Assembly: GCA_016794805.1 (NCBI GenBank)
Contig: JAEUJI010000078.1
Span: forward strand, 1 to 42,005
Length of the DNA stretch: 42,005 bases
Direction of reading: 5' to 3'
DNA from: Gemmatimonadota bacterium
GTDB taxonomy: Bacteria > Gemmatimonadota > Gemmatimonadetes > Gemmatimonadales > GWC2-71-9
Shown: piece after piece, positions 30,674 through 39,592 of the stretch
How the letters are laid out: every line of letters begins with the position of its first letter
How positions within the stretch are numbered: the first letter of the stretch is position 1
The notes under the pieces: generated by a model
Told to the model about the DNA's origin: nothing
What the model saw: the letters and a program-made list of their open reading frames with translations, nothing else
The model's database searches: none
Translations under genes and position numbers: made by a program

Positions 30674-31918
30674 ATGCGCCGCCCGCCGCCTTCCCTGTAC
30701 GCGTTCTGCCTCCCGCTGCTCGCGGCGCCCGTCCTGGCGCAGGCCCCGGCCGATCCTCTCGTCACCCGCATGGCGTCGGTGCTGGAGGCCTCCATGCCGG
30801 AGCTGATCGCCTTTCGTCGCGACCTGCACCAGCACCCGGAGCTCTCCGGCGCCGAGACGCGCACCGCCGCCCGGGTGGCCGAGCGGCTGCGGGTACTCGG
30901 CTTCGAGGTGCGCACCGGTGTCGGCGGCCAGGGCGTGGTGGCGCTGCTCCGGGGGACGCGGCCCGGCCCGGTGGTAGCGTTCCGGGCGGACCTGGACGCG
31001 GTGCGATCGGACGAGCCCGATCCGGTGCCGTTCGCGTCGCTGACCCCGGGGGTCCGGCATATCTGCGGGCATGACATTCACACCACCGTCGGCGTGGCGC
31101 TGGCCACGGCGTTCGCGGCGGTGCGGAGCGCGCTGCCCGGCGCCGTGCTGCTGGTGTTCCAGCCGGCGGAGGAGCGCGCCACCGGCGCCCGGGCGATGCT
31201 GGCGGACGACGTCTTTTCCCTGGCACGACCCGTCGCCATCTACGCGGTGCATACCGCCCCCCTCGAGGTGGGCACCCTCGGCGTGGCGCACGGCCCGCTG
31301 CTCGCGGGCCGGGACCGGGTCTCGGTGACGCTGGAGGGCGAGGGCGACCTCGATGCGGCCCTGGCCGCGCTGGCCGATGCCCTGCGCAGGATCGGCACCA
31401 TCACCCCGGCGGAGGCGCGTGGCACTGTACCTCCGGATTTCGTGCTGGTAGACCTCGCGCCGCCACAAGCGGAGGCGGCGGGGCACCGTGAGCTGATGGC
31501 CACGCTGAGCATCGCGAGCAGGACCGCCCGGGCCGCGGCCCGGCGGCAGGTGGAAGCCGCAGCGCGGCGGGTGGAACGGCCCGGGGTCCGGGTCTCGGTG
31601 TCCTACCGGGAACGGGTGATCGCCGGCGTCACCAACGACTCGCTGCTGACGAGCCGCGGAGAGCAGGCCATCGCCCGAAGCCTTGGCGCGGCGGCCGTGG
31701 TGCCGCTGGGCGTGGTGAGCCCGCGCTTCAGCGAGGACTTCGGCTCGTTCCAGGAGATCGTCCCCGGCGCCATGTTCCTGCTGGGCGTCAGCAACCGGGA
31801 GCGAGGGTGGGTGGGGATGCCGCACTCCGCCGGGTACGTGGCGGACGAAGCGGCGATCCGCCACGGCGGCCTCGCCCTCGCCGCGGTGCTCCTCGACCGG
31901 CTCCGCCGGGCGGACTGA
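30674..31918 (+). CDS. Secreted M20-family metal-dependent amidohydrolase/peptidase
   Basis: A 414-residue exported hydrolase. Residues 1-23 are a signal peptide (MRRPPPSLYAFCLPLLAAPVLAQ). Family M20 (IAA-amino acid hydrolase/hippurate hydrolase branch) is shown by LHQHPELSGAETRTA (about 51-65), FRADLDAV, the metal motif HICGHDIHTT (about 128-137), FQPAEERATGAR (about 159-170) and a later YAVHTAP. The C-terminal PRFSEDFGSF and MPHSAGYV provide the final ligands. Such enzymes cleave amide bonds of N-acyl amino acids or peptides in the periplasm. It seems a passenger between the DHPS-related gene and pabB; no direct connection to C1 metabolism is evident. Spacing of 56 bases from the preceding stop. 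Confidence 0.88.
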   Translation: MRRPPPSLYAFCLPLLAAPVLAQAPADPLVTRMASVLEASMPELIAFRRDLHQHPELSGAETRTAARVAERLRVLGFEVRTGVGGQGVVALLRGTRPGPVVAFRADLDAVRSDEPDPVPFASLTPGVRHICGHDIHTTVGVALATAFAAVRSALPGAVLLVFQPAEERATGARAMLADDVFSLARPVAIYAVHTAPLEVGTLGVAHGPLLAGRDRVSVTLEGEGDLDAALAALADALRRIGTITPAEARGTVPPDFVLVDLAPPQAEAAGHRELMATLSIASRTARAAARRQVEAAARRVERPGVRVSVSYRERVIAGVTNDSLLTSRGEQAIARSLGAAAVVPLGVVSPRFSEDFGSFQEIVPGAMFLLGVSNRERGWVGMPHSAGYVADEAAIRHGGLALAAVLLDRLRRAD

Positions 31919-31961
31919 CCCGGCCCCTTCCCATGCACCGGGCCCTCCCGCATCATGCGGG

Positions 31962-33401
31962 ATGCCCGCGCTGCCGCTGGTCGAAGAGCTCCTCCCCACC
32001 CCAGATCCGATGGCCACGGCCGAGCGGTTCCTGGGGCAGCCGCAGCTGCTGTTCCTGGACAGCGCCGCCGATCCGGAGCGGCTGGGGCGATACTCGTTCC
32101 TCGCCGCGGCGCCCGTCGGCCTCATCCGGACCCGTGGCCCCGGTACCCCATCGGCCCTGGCACAGGCGCGGGCGCTGCTCGATCCGTACCGCGCCGATCC
32201 GATCCCCGGCCTCCCGCCGTTTCAGGGCGGGCTCGCCGGATTCCTGGCCTACGACTACGGCGCGGTGCTGGAGCGGATCCCCGCGCCGCGCTACGACGAC
32301 CTGGCCCTCCCCGACGCCATGTTCGGCCTGTATGACTGGGTCATCGCCTGGGATCACCAGGCGGGACGGGCCTGGATCGTCTCCACCGGCCTGCCGGCGA
32401 CGGGCGCGGCCCGCGCCACACGCGCCGCCGAGCGACTGGCCTGGGTGCGGCGAATGCTGACGGGCCCGGTGAGTGGCGCGACCGGGCGCCAGTGGTCATC
32501 GCCGGCGCGGCCGGGGCCGGCCGCGCCGTCCTATCCGGTGTCGGGGACGGAGTTCGCCCGCGGGATCGGACTCCGGTCCTCCTTCACCCACCGGGGCTAC
32601 CTCGACGCGGTGCAGCGGGTGGTGGACTACATCGTGGCGGGGGACATCTTCCAGGCCAACCTCAGCCAGCGGCTGGAGAGCCCGCTGGAGGAGGACCCGT
32701 GGCGCCTGTACCGCCGGCTGCGGGAGCTCAACCCGGCGCCATTCGCCGCCTACCTGGAGTTCGACGGGATCGGGGTGGCCAGCGCGTCGCCGGAGCGGTT
32801 CCTCCGCGTGGAGCCGACGGGGTGGGTGGAGACCCGCCCGATCAAGGGCACCCGGCCCCGCGGCGTGGGCCCGGAACATGACGCGGCGCTCTCCAGGGAC
32901 CTCCGGGAGAGCGCGAAGGACCGGACCGAGAACCTGATGATCGTGGACCTGCTGCGGAATGACCTGTCGCGGGTCTGCCTGCCGGGCAGCGTCCGGGTCC
33001 CCGAGCTGTTCGCGCTGGAGAAGCACCGCACGGTGCATCACCTGGTCTCAACGGTGGTGGGCCGGCTGGCGCCGGGGAACGACGCCACCGACCTCCTCGC
33101 CGCCGCGTTCCCCGGGGGGAGCATCACCGGCGCGCCCAAGGTGCGGGCCATGGAGATCATCGCCGAGCTGGAGCCCTCCCGCCGGGGGATCTACTGCGGC
33201 GCGATCGGGTACCTGAGTCTGACGGGCGCCATGGACACCAGCATCGTGATCCGCACCTTCGTGGCCGGCGGCGGGCGGGTGACCTTCTCGGTGGGCGGCG
33301 GCATCGTGGCGGACTCGGAGCCGGAGAACGAATACCAGGAGACCCTGCACAAGGCGCGGGCGCTGATCCACGCCCTGGCCGGGGCGGTGACGACGCCATG
33401 A
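31962..33401 (+). CDS. pabB: Aminodeoxychorismate synthase component I
   Basis: A 479-residue chorismate-binding enzyme. The N-terminal domain begins LPLVEELLPTPDPMATAERF; the catalytic domain has GDIFQANLSQRL (about 230), SPERFLRVEPTGWVETRPIKGTRPR (about 278-300), ENLMIVDLLRNDLSRVC and FPGGSITGAPKVRAMEIIAELEP (about 385-405), and ends with FSVGGGIVADSEPENEY. PIKGT is the motif typical of PabB; TrpE and PabB are hard to separate, but pairing with pabA inside an H4MPT island argues for para-aminobenzoate, the precursor of the arylamine in H4MPT made by MptG. The stop overlaps the pabA ATG (ATGA). Confidence 0.9.
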   Translation: MPALPLVEELLPTPDPMATAERFLGQPQLLFLDSAADPERLGRYSFLAAAPVGLIRTRGPGTPSALAQARALLDPYRADPIPGLPPFQGGLAGFLAYDYGAVLERIPAPRYDDLALPDAMFGLYDWVIAWDHQAGRAWIVSTGLPATGAARATRAAERLAWVRRMLTGPVSGATGRQWSSPARPGPAAPSYPVSGTEFARGIGLRSSFTHRGYLDAVQRVVDYIVAGDIFQANLSQRLESPLEEDPWRLYRRLRELNPAPFAAYLEFDGIGVASASPERFLRVEPTGWVETRPIKGTRPRGVGPEHDAALSRDLRESAKDRTENLMIVDLLRNDLSRVCLPGSVRVPELFALEKHRTVHHLVSTVVGRLAPGNDATDLLAAAFPGGSITGAPKVRAMEIIAELEPSRRGIYCGAIGYLSLTGAMDTSIVIRTFVAGGGRVTFSVGGGIVADSEPENEYQETLHKARALIHALAGAVTTP

Positions 33402-34066
33402 TCCTGCTGCTCGACAACTACGACAGCTTCGTCTACAACCTGGCCCGCTACGTCGCGGAACTCGGCGAGGCGCCGGTGGTGCGCCGGAACGACGCCCTCA
33501 CCGTGGCGGAGGTCGCCGCCCTCGGGCCCAGCCACATCATCATCTCCCCCGGCCCCTGTACCCCGGCGGAGGCCGGCATCTCGATCGAGACCATCCGCCG
33601 GCTCGGGACCTCCATTCCCATCCTGGGCGTCTGCCTTGGCCACCAGGCCATTGGCGCGGCGTATGGCGCGGAGATCGTCCGGGCCGGCCGCCCGATGCAC
33701 GGGAAGACCTCGCAGATCCGGCACCGGGGCACCTCGGTCTTCACGGGCCTGCCCAGTCCGCTGATCGCCACCCGGTACCACTCGCTGGTGATCGCGCCGG
33801 AGTCGGTGCCCCCGGAGCTCGAGGTCACCGCCACCGCCGAGGATGGGGAGATCATGGCGGTGGCACACCGGGAGCACCCCGTGGCGGGGGTCCAGTTCCA
33901 CCCCGAGTCGGTGCTCACCGAGCATGGGTACCGCATGCTCGACTGGTTCCTCACCGGCGGCAGAGGCAGCAACGTGCCCGACCGGGCGGATGGCGCCGCC
34001 CTGCCCCCCGACCCCGGTGAGCCGGACCTCGCCACCGCGCCCCCGCCCGCCGACCAGGTGCGTTAG
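33398..34066 (+). CDS. pabA: Aminodeoxychorismate synthase component II (glutamine amidotransferase)
   Basis: A 222-residue class I glutamine amidotransferase that supplies ammonia to PabB. The start MILLLDNYDSFVYNLARYVA is the classic N-terminus, the nucleophile is Cys79 in GVCLGHQAIG, and the histidine-glutamate pair lies in GVQFHPESV (about 164-172). MHGKTSQIRHRGTSVFTGLP and RYHSLV are also typical. About 30 residues past the usual end are Pro/Ala/Asp-rich (ADGAALPPDPGEPDL) and probably disordered. TrpG and PabA cannot be told apart by motif alone, but ATGA coupling to pabB and island context favour folate/H4MPT para-aminobenzoate. Confidence 0.92.
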   Translation: MILLLDNYDSFVYNLARYVAELGEAPVVRRNDALTVAEVAALGPSHIIISPGPCTPAEAGISIETIRRLGTSIPILGVCLGHQAIGAAYGAEIVRAGRPMHGKTSQIRHRGTSVFTGLPSPLIATRYHSLVIAPESVPPELEVTATAEDGEIMAVAHREHPVAGVQFHPESVLTEHGYRMLDWFLTGGRGSNVPDRADGAALPPDPGEPDLATAPPPADQVR

Positions 34067-34163
34067 CAGCGCCGTCCGGTTGTCGCCACCGCTCCGGGCA
34101 GGTATCCTCTCCCCCGCGGGCACCCGCCCGCAGGAGAGCAGGTCCCTCGCCGCGGAGTACCCG

Positions 34164-36017
34164 ATGCGCCGTACCCGCCACACCGTCAGTGTCACCCTGT
34201 TGCTCCTGGCGGCGGCCGGGCCGGCGCGGGCCCAGGCCCCTGACAGCGTCCCCGGGTTCAGCAGCCGGCAGGCGATGCTCCCGATGCGGGATGGCGCCCG
34301 GCTGCACACCCGGATCTACCGGCCGCTGGGGCACGACGAGCCGCTTCCCCTCCTCATGGTGCGGACCCCGTACGGCATCGACGGGCGGGCGGCGCGGATG
34401 CTGCCTAACGACTTCCGCGAGCTGGCGAGCGAGGGCTACGTCTTCGTCTTCCAGGACATCCGGGGGCGCTACGGCTCCGAGGGCGAGTTCGTGATGAACC
34501 GGCCGCTCCACGCCCCGTCCGACCCGCGCGGCGTGGACGAGACCACGGATACCTGGGACACGGTCGAGTGGCTGGTGCGGAACGTGGCGGCCACGAACGG
34601 GCGGGTCGGGGTGCTGGGGGTCAGTTACCCCGGGTGGCTCGCGGCGATGGCGGGGATCAACCCCCATCCCGCGGTGCGGGCCGTGTCGCCGCAGGCGCCG
34701 ATGACCGACACCTGGCTGGGCGACGACTTCTTCCACCAGGGCGCCTTCCGGCTGAGCTACGGCTTCGAGTACGCGGCCGACATGGAACTGTCGAAGGACG
34801 GATCGGTCCCGGTTCCAGTCACCCGCTACGACACCTACGACTGGTACCTGGCCCAGGGGCCCCTCGGCATTCTCACGCGGCTCCTCGCCGGCAAGGCGCC
34901 GACCTGGACCGCGTTCACCCAGCATCCCACCTATGACAGCTACTGGCAGCGCCGCGCGCTGACGGGGTACCTGACGCGGCTCACCGTGCCGACCCTCACC
35001 GTGGGCGGATGGTGGGACCAGGAGGACTTCTTCGGGCCGCTCGCCACCTACGCCACCCTCGAGAAGCTGGATACCGCCGGGATCAACTACCTGGTCATGG
35101 GCCCGTGGAACCACGGCGGGTGGAGCCGGCGCGCGGGAGACAGCCTGGGCAGCATCGACTTCATGGACTCGACCGGGGCCTGGTTCCGGGAGCAGGTCCA
35201 GGCGCCCTGGTTCGCCTACTGGCTCAAGGACAAGGGGCGCCTGCCGCTCCCCGAGGCGCTGCTCTTCGTGGCGGGGCGGAACGGCTGGAAGGCATTCGAT
35301 CGCTGGCCGCCGTCCGTGGCGGAGGCGCCGGTGCGGCAGCTCTATTTCCAGGCCGATGGCGGGCTCTCCTTCGAGCCGCCGAGCCGGCCGGGCACCGCGT
35401 ACGATGCGTACCTGTCCGACCCCGCCCACCCCGTGCCCTATCGCCGGCGCCCGATCCAGCTCACCTACGATCCGCGCGGGTCGGACTGGCCGGCGTGGCA
35501 GGTGGAGGACCAGCGGCTGGTGCACAACCGCCCCGACGTCCTGTCGTGGGAGACGGAGCCGCTGGCGGCGGACCTGACCATCGCCGGCGATGTGGCGGCG
35601 AAGCTCTTCGCCTCCACCACCGGAGCGGATGCCGACTGGGTGGTGAAGCTGATTGACGTCTATCCCGATTCGGCCAGGTACCTCGCGCCCCGGATGGGCG
35701 GCTACCAGCTCATGGTGACGGGGGACATCCTGCGGGGCCGCTATCGCACCGGCTGGGACCGGCCCACCCCCATCGCGCCCAACCGCGTCACCGCCTACAC
35801 GGTGGACCTGCGGCAGCAGGCCTACACCTTCCGCAAGGGACACCGCATCATGGTCCAGGTGCAGAGCAGCTGGTTCCCGGTCTATGACCGGAACCCGCAG
35901 ACCTGGGTGCCCAACATCTTTGAGGCCACCGCCGCTGACTTCCGGGCCCAGACCCACCGGATCTACCGGACGCCGCGCTTCCCCTCCCACGTCGAGTTCC
36001 AGGTACTGAACCCATGA
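34164..36017 (+). CDS. Secreted CocE/NonD-family hydrolase
   Basis: A 617-residue alpha/beta hydrolase with signal peptide (MRRTRHTVSVTLLLLAAAGPARAQ). The X-Pro dipeptidyl-peptidase/CocE fold is shown by MRDGARLHTRIYRP (about 41-54), FVFQDIRGRYGSEGEF, the nucleophile motif GVSYPGW (Ser at about 154), GGWWDQEDFF (catalytic Asp region), GPWNHGGW (catalytic His region), and the C-terminal jelly-roll (PLAADLTIAGDVAAKLFAST ... WFPVYDRNPQT). It would hydrolyse an ester or amide outside the cytoplasm; substrate unknown. ATG 34164 has GGAG about seven bases upstream. It is translationally coupled (ATGA) to the S9 peptidase gene, so the two form a hydrolase pair inserted between pabA and the DUF447 gene. 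Confidence 0.9.
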   Translation: MRRTRHTVSVTLLLLAAAGPARAQAPDSVPGFSSRQAMLPMRDGARLHTRIYRPLGHDEPLPLLMVRTPYGIDGRAARMLPNDFRELASEGYVFVFQDIRGRYGSEGEFVMNRPLHAPSDPRGVDETTDTWDTVEWLVRNVAATNGRVGVLGVSYPGWLAAMAGINPHPAVRAVSPQAPMTDTWLGDDFFHQGAFRLSYGFEYAADMELSKDGSVPVPVTRYDTYDWYLAQGPLGILTRLLAGKAPTWTAFTQHPTYDSYWQRRALTGYLTRLTVPTLTVGGWWDQEDFFGPLATYATLEKLDTAGINYLVMGPWNHGGWSRRAGDSLGSIDFMDSTGAWFREQVQAPWFAYWLKDKGRLPLPEALLFVAGRNGWKAFDRWPPSVAEAPVRQLYFQADGGLSFEPPSRPGTAYDAYLSDPAHPVPYRRRPIQLTYDPRGSDWPAWQVEDQRLVHNRPDVLSWETEPLAADLTIAGDVAAKLFASTTGADADWVVKLIDVYPDSARYLAPRMGGYQLMVTGDILRGRYRTGWDRPTPIAPNRVTAYTVDLRQQAYTFRKGHRIMVQVQSSWFPVYDRNPQTWVPNIFEATAADFRAQTHRIYRTPRFPSHVEFQVLNP

Positions 36018-37963
36018 TCTGCCATTGCCTGCTCCTCGCCGCGTTCCTCGCCCCGGGCCTCGCCGCGCAGCAGCCGGCCGCGATCGTGCCGGAGGAGAAC
36101 CTGGTCCTGGACGGGATCCCCGCCCTCCCTGCCTCGCTCCGCGACGAGGTCCGGCGCTACACGGAGTTCCGCTCCGCCGGCCTGGCCGGATGGCACCCGC
36201 ACCGGCGGGAGGTGCTGATCACGACCCGGTTCGGGAACACCAACCAGCTGCACCGGGTGGCCCAGCCGGGCGGTGCCCGGAGCCAGCTCACCTTTTTCGA
36301 TGAGCCGGTGGCTGGTGGCAGCTACGCCCCGGCAGACGGCAGCTTCCTTGTCTTCTCACGGGACCAGGGCGGCAACGAGTTCACCCAGCTCTTCCGGATG
36401 GACCTGCCGGGTGGCCAGGTGACGCTCCTGACCGACGGAAAGTCGCAGAACGGCGGGACTCGGTGGTCGCACGCCGGCGACCGGATCGCCTACGGCTCCA
36501 CCCGCCGCAATGGCGCCGACCGCGACCTCTACGTCATGGACCCGCGCCGTCCCGAGAGCGACCGGCGGGTGCTCGAGGTCTCCGGGGGCGGGTGGTCGGT
36601 CCAGGACTGGTCGGCCGACGACCGCGCGCTGGTGGTGCTGGAGTCGTTTTCGGTGAACCGCTCGCGCCTCTGGCGGGTGGAGGTCGCGACCGGCGCCCGG
36701 ACCCTCCTCACCGAGGACGCCCCCGGCGATACCGTCTCGCGGGGGAACGCCCGGTGGAGCCCGGACGGCGGGAGCATCTATCACCTCACCGACCAGGGGA
36801 GTGAGTTCCGGCGGCTGGCGCGGCTCGACCTCGCGCGCAGCCGGCTCGAGGTGCTCACGCCGTCGCTCGCGTGGGATGTGCAGCAGTTCGAGCTGTCGCC
36901 GGATGGCCGGCAGATCGCGCTGGTGACCAACGAGGCAGGCCAGTCGCGGCTCTACCTGCTGGCGCTGCCCGGCGGGCGGCTCCGCCCGGTGCCCAACCTG
37001 CCGGTGGGGCTGATCGGCGGCCTCGAGTGGCGGCCGCAGGGCGGAGAGCTCGGCTTCACCCTCAGCACCGCACGCTCCGCCGCGGACGTCTACAGCCTCG
37101 AGGTGGCCCGCGGACGCCTGATCCGCTGGACCGAGAGCGAGACCGGCGGCCTCGACGTGAGCGCGCTTCCCGAACCGGAGCTGGTCCGGTGGAAGAGCTT
37201 CGACGGCCTCGAGATCTCGGGCTTTCTGTACCGGCCGCCGGCGCGGTTCACCGGCCCGCGCCCCGTCCTGATCAGCATCCACGGCGGCCCCGAGGGACAG
37301 TCCACGCCGGGGTTCCTGGGCCGCACCAACTATTTCCTGCTCGAGCTCGGGGCGGCGGTGCTGCTGCCCAACGTGCGCGGCTCCACCGGGTACGGGAAGA
37401 CGTTCGTGAAGCTGGACAACGGCATGCGGCGGGAAGACGCCGTGCGGGACATCGGCGCCCTGCTCGACTGGATCGGCACCGCGCCGGGCCTCGACCCGGA
37501 CCGGGTGATGGTGACCGGCGGGAGCTACGGCGGCTACATGACGCTGGCGGTGGCGACGCTCTACAACGACCGGATCTGCTGCGCGCTCGACGTGGTGGGG
37601 ATCTCCAATTTCGTGAGCTTCCTGACCAACACCGAGAGCTACCGCCGCGACCTGCGCCGGGCGGAGTACGGCGACGAGCGGGACCCCGCGATGCGCGCCT
37701 ACCTCGAGGGCATCGCCCCGCTGCACCGCGCCGGCCGCATCACCAAGCCGCTCTTTGTGGTGCAGGGCGGCAATGACCCGCGGGTCCCGCGCAGCGAGGC
37801 GGAGCAGATGGTGGCGGCGGCCAAGCGGAACGGCAGCCCCGTCTGGTACCTGCTCGCCACCGATGAAGGACACGGCTTCCGGAAGAAGGCCAACGTGGAC
37901 TTCCAGTTCTACGCCACCGTGGCGTTCATGCACCGGTTCCTGCTGGGCACCGCGACGCCATGA
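36014..37963 (+). CDS. Secreted S9-family prolyl oligopeptidase-like peptidase
   Basis: A 649-residue serine peptidase with signal peptide (MICHCLLLAAFLAPGLAAQ). Residues about 50-390 are a seven-bladed beta-propeller with repeated W/FSPDG-like turns (GNARWSPDGGSIYHLTD, FELSPDGRQIALVTN). The alpha/beta hydrolase domain follows: VLISIHGGPEGQSTPGF (oxyanion region), TGGSYGGYMTLA (nucleophile Ser near 503), VQGGNDPRVPRSEAEQM (Asp) and DEGHGFRKKAN (His). It would cleave short peptides outside the cytoplasm. Such S9 enzymes are abundant in Gemmatimonadota. ATG overlaps the CocE stop. No link to C1 metabolism is visible. Confidence 0.93.
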   Translation: MICHCLLLAAFLAPGLAAQQPAAIVPEENLVLDGIPALPASLRDEVRRYTEFRSAGLAGWHPHRREVLITTRFGNTNQLHRVAQPGGARSQLTFFDEPVAGGSYAPADGSFLVFSRDQGGNEFTQLFRMDLPGGQVTLLTDGKSQNGGTRWSHAGDRIAYGSTRRNGADRDLYVMDPRRPESDRRVLEVSGGGWSVQDWSADDRALVVLESFSVNRSRLWRVEVATGARTLLTEDAPGDTVSRGNARWSPDGGSIYHLTDQGSEFRRLARLDLARSRLEVLTPSLAWDVQQFELSPDGRQIALVTNEAGQSRLYLLALPGGRLRPVPNLPVGLIGGLEWRPQGGELGFTLSTARSAADVYSLEVARGRLIRWTESETGGLDVSALPEPELVRWKSFDGLEISGFLYRPPARFTGPRPVLISIHGGPEGQSTPGFLGRTNYFLLELGAAVLLPNVRGSTGYGKTFVKLDNGMRREDAVRDIGALLDWIGTAPGLDPDRVMVTGGSYGGYMTLAVATLYNDRICCALDVVGISNFVSFLTNTESYRRDLRRAEYGDERDPAMRAYLEGIAPLHRAGRITKPLFVVQGGNDPRVPRSEAEQMVAAAKRNGSPVWYLLATDEGHGFRKKANVDFQFYATVAFMHRFLLGTATP

Positions 37964-37982
37964 GGCCGTGGCCGAGCCGCCG

Positions 37983-38561
37983 ATGATCATCGAGACCCTC
38001 CTCACCACCCTCTCGGCCGACGGGACGCTCAACTGCGCCCCCATGGGCGTCGAATGGGGCGACGACCAGACCATCGTCATCAAGCCGTTCGTGGACACCA
38101 CCACCTTCCGCAACCTGGTGGCGACCCGCGCGGGCGTCCTGAATCTCACCGACGACGCCCGGCTGTTCGCGCTCGCGGTCATCCACCATCCCGCCGCCGC
38201 CAACCCCGCCACGGTGCCGGCGGCCGTCGTCCGGGGCGCGGTCCTGGAGGCGGCCTGTTCCTGGCGCGAGGTCGAGGTTGTCACGGTGGATGACACCCCG
38301 CCCCGGTCCCGCATCACCACCCGCGTGGTGCACCGCGGTACCCGGCGGGAGTTCCTCGGCTTCAACCGGGCGCGGCACGCCGTCCTCGAGGCCGCGATCC
38401 TCGCCACCCGGACGCACCTGTTGCCCGTCGCCGAGCTCCACGCGGACTACGCCCGGCTGCAGGTGATCGTGGACAAGACCGCGGGGCCCGCGGAGCGGGA
38501 GGCGATGACGCTGCTCACCGAGTACGTCTCCCGCCGGCTGGCGGAGAGCCGCTCCGCATGA
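37983..38561 (+). CDS. DUF447-family protein of the H4MPT cluster
   Basis: A 192-residue protein of the DUF447 family, which has a flavin-reductase-like split-barrel fold and is common to methanogens and H4MPT methylotrophs. It begins MIIETLLTTLSADGTLNCAPMGVEW and has IKPFVDTTTFRNLVATRAGVLNLTDD (about 31-57), CSWREVEVV, the conserved EFLGFNRARHAVLEAAILATRTHLLP (about 121-146), and a C-terminal helix. Its exact reaction is unknown; it is required for dephospho-H4MPT synthesis in related systems only as far as I recall. ATG 37983 is preferred; GTG 37968 would add MAEPP. Its stop overlaps the mptG ATG by four bases, tying it to H4MPT synthesis. Confidence 0.85.
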   Translation: MIIETLLTTLSADGTLNCAPMGVEWGDDQTIVIKPFVDTTTFRNLVATRAGVLNLTDDARLFALAVIHHPAAANPATVPAAVVRGAVLEAACSWREVEVVTVDDTPPRSRITTRVVHRGTRREFLGFNRARHAVLEAAILATRTHLLPVAELHADYARLQVIVDKTAGPAEREAMTLLTEYVSRRLAESRSA

Positions 38562-39583
38562 CCCGACCCGCCGAACGCCCCATCCGGGTCACGGTCGAGG
38601 CGCCGGCCCGGCTCCATTTCGGCATCCTCGACCTGCGAGGCCATCGGGGGCGGAAGTTCGGCGGCATCGGCGCCGCCGTCCCGACGCCGAGCCTTCGGCT
38701 GGTCGCCACCCGGGAAGCGGGGGTGACGGCGGAGGGCCCGGACGCCGGGCGGGCGCTCGAGTTCGCCCAGCGGTACCTCGCGGCAACGGGCCTCACCGGA
38801 GGCGCGCACCTCTGCGTGCAGCGCGCCATCCCGGCCCACGCCGGACTCGGCTCCGGCACCCAGATGGCGCTCGCGGTGGCGCGGGCACTGGCCGAGCTCT
38901 ACGGCCAGTCCCCCGAGCCGCAGGCGCTGGCCCGGGCGGTGGGGCGCGGGCTCCGCTCCGCCATCGGCACCTGGACCTTCGCGCTGGGCGGCTTCGTGCT
39001 GGAGGGGGGCCGGAAGAGCGGTGGGGACGTCGCGCCGCTCATCTCCCGGCTGCCGATCCCCGCCAGCTGGCGCTGCGTGATCGCCATCCCCGAGGGCCGA
39101 CCGGGCCTCTCCGGCAGCGCGGAGGCGGCGGCGTTCCGGGAGCTGCCGCCGCCGGAGGAGCGGGAGGTGGAGCGGGTGGCGCACCTGGTGCTGATGCAGC
39201 TCCTCCCCGCCCTGGCCGACGCCGACCTGACCGCCTTTGGCGCCGCGCTCACCGAGGTGCAGCGGATTACCGGCGGCTGGTTCGCCGCGGCGCAGGGGGG
39301 GGCGTTCGCCTCGGGGGCCACCGAGGCCCTCGTGGAACGGATGACGGCGTTCGGCGCCGCGGGCGTGGGACAGAGCTCCTGGGGGCCGACCGTGTATGGC
39401 CTGGTGCCGCAGGAGGAGGCGGCCCAGGACCTGGGCCAGCGGGTGCGGGCCTGGCTGGGCGGTCGGGGAGTGGTGCTGGAGACCGGCTTTTCGGAGCGGG
39501 GCGCCCTGGTGAGCAGCGAATGGACCGCGGTGGGCACCCCCGGGGACGGGGGTTCCGATCTGATTGACAGGTTATTCAGGTGA
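38558..39583 (+). CDS. mptG: Beta-ribofuranosylaminobenzene 5'-phosphate synthase
   Basis: A 341-residue GHMP-fold enzyme that joins para-aminobenzoate to PRPP with loss of CO2, the first committed step of H4MPT synthesis. Visible: VEAPARLHFGILDLRG (13-28), GGIGAAV, the glycine loop HAGLGSGTQMALAVA (94-108), LRSAIGTWTFALGGFVLEGGRKS (about 131-153), and GVGQSSWGPTVYGLV (about 268-282). These match beta-RFAP synthase. It is coupled to the DUF447 gene (ATGA). PabA and PabB encoded upstream would provide its substrate. The stop codon at 39581-39583 lies between the boxes of the xoxF promoter that follows. Confidence 0.95.
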   Translation: MTRPAERPIRVTVEAPARLHFGILDLRGHRGRKFGGIGAAVPTPSLRLVATREAGVTAEGPDAGRALEFAQRYLAATGLTGGAHLCVQRAIPAHAGLGSGTQMALAVARALAELYGQSPEPQALARAVGRGLRSAIGTWTFALGGFVLEGGRKSGGDVAPLISRLPIPASWRCVIAIPEGRPGLSGSAEAAAFRELPPPEEREVERVAHLVLMQLLPALADADLTAFGAALTEVQRITGGWFAAAQGGAFASGATEALVERMTAFGAAGVGQSSWGPTVYGLVPQEEAAQDLGQRVRAWLGGRGVVLETGFSERGALVSSEWTAVGTPGDGGSDLIDRLFR

Positions 39584-39592
39584 CTGTATACT
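39564..39592 (+). promoter_or_regulatory. Near-consensus sigma-70 promoter upstream of xoxF
   Basis: TTGACA at 39564-39569 (6 of 6) and TATACT at 39587-39592 (5 of 6) are spaced exactly 17 bases apart. The promoter overlaps the end of mptG, so transcription would start near 39599. It is the best sigma-70 match I found in the window. The next start codon on this strand with good evidence is xoxF at 40136. Confidence 0.75.
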
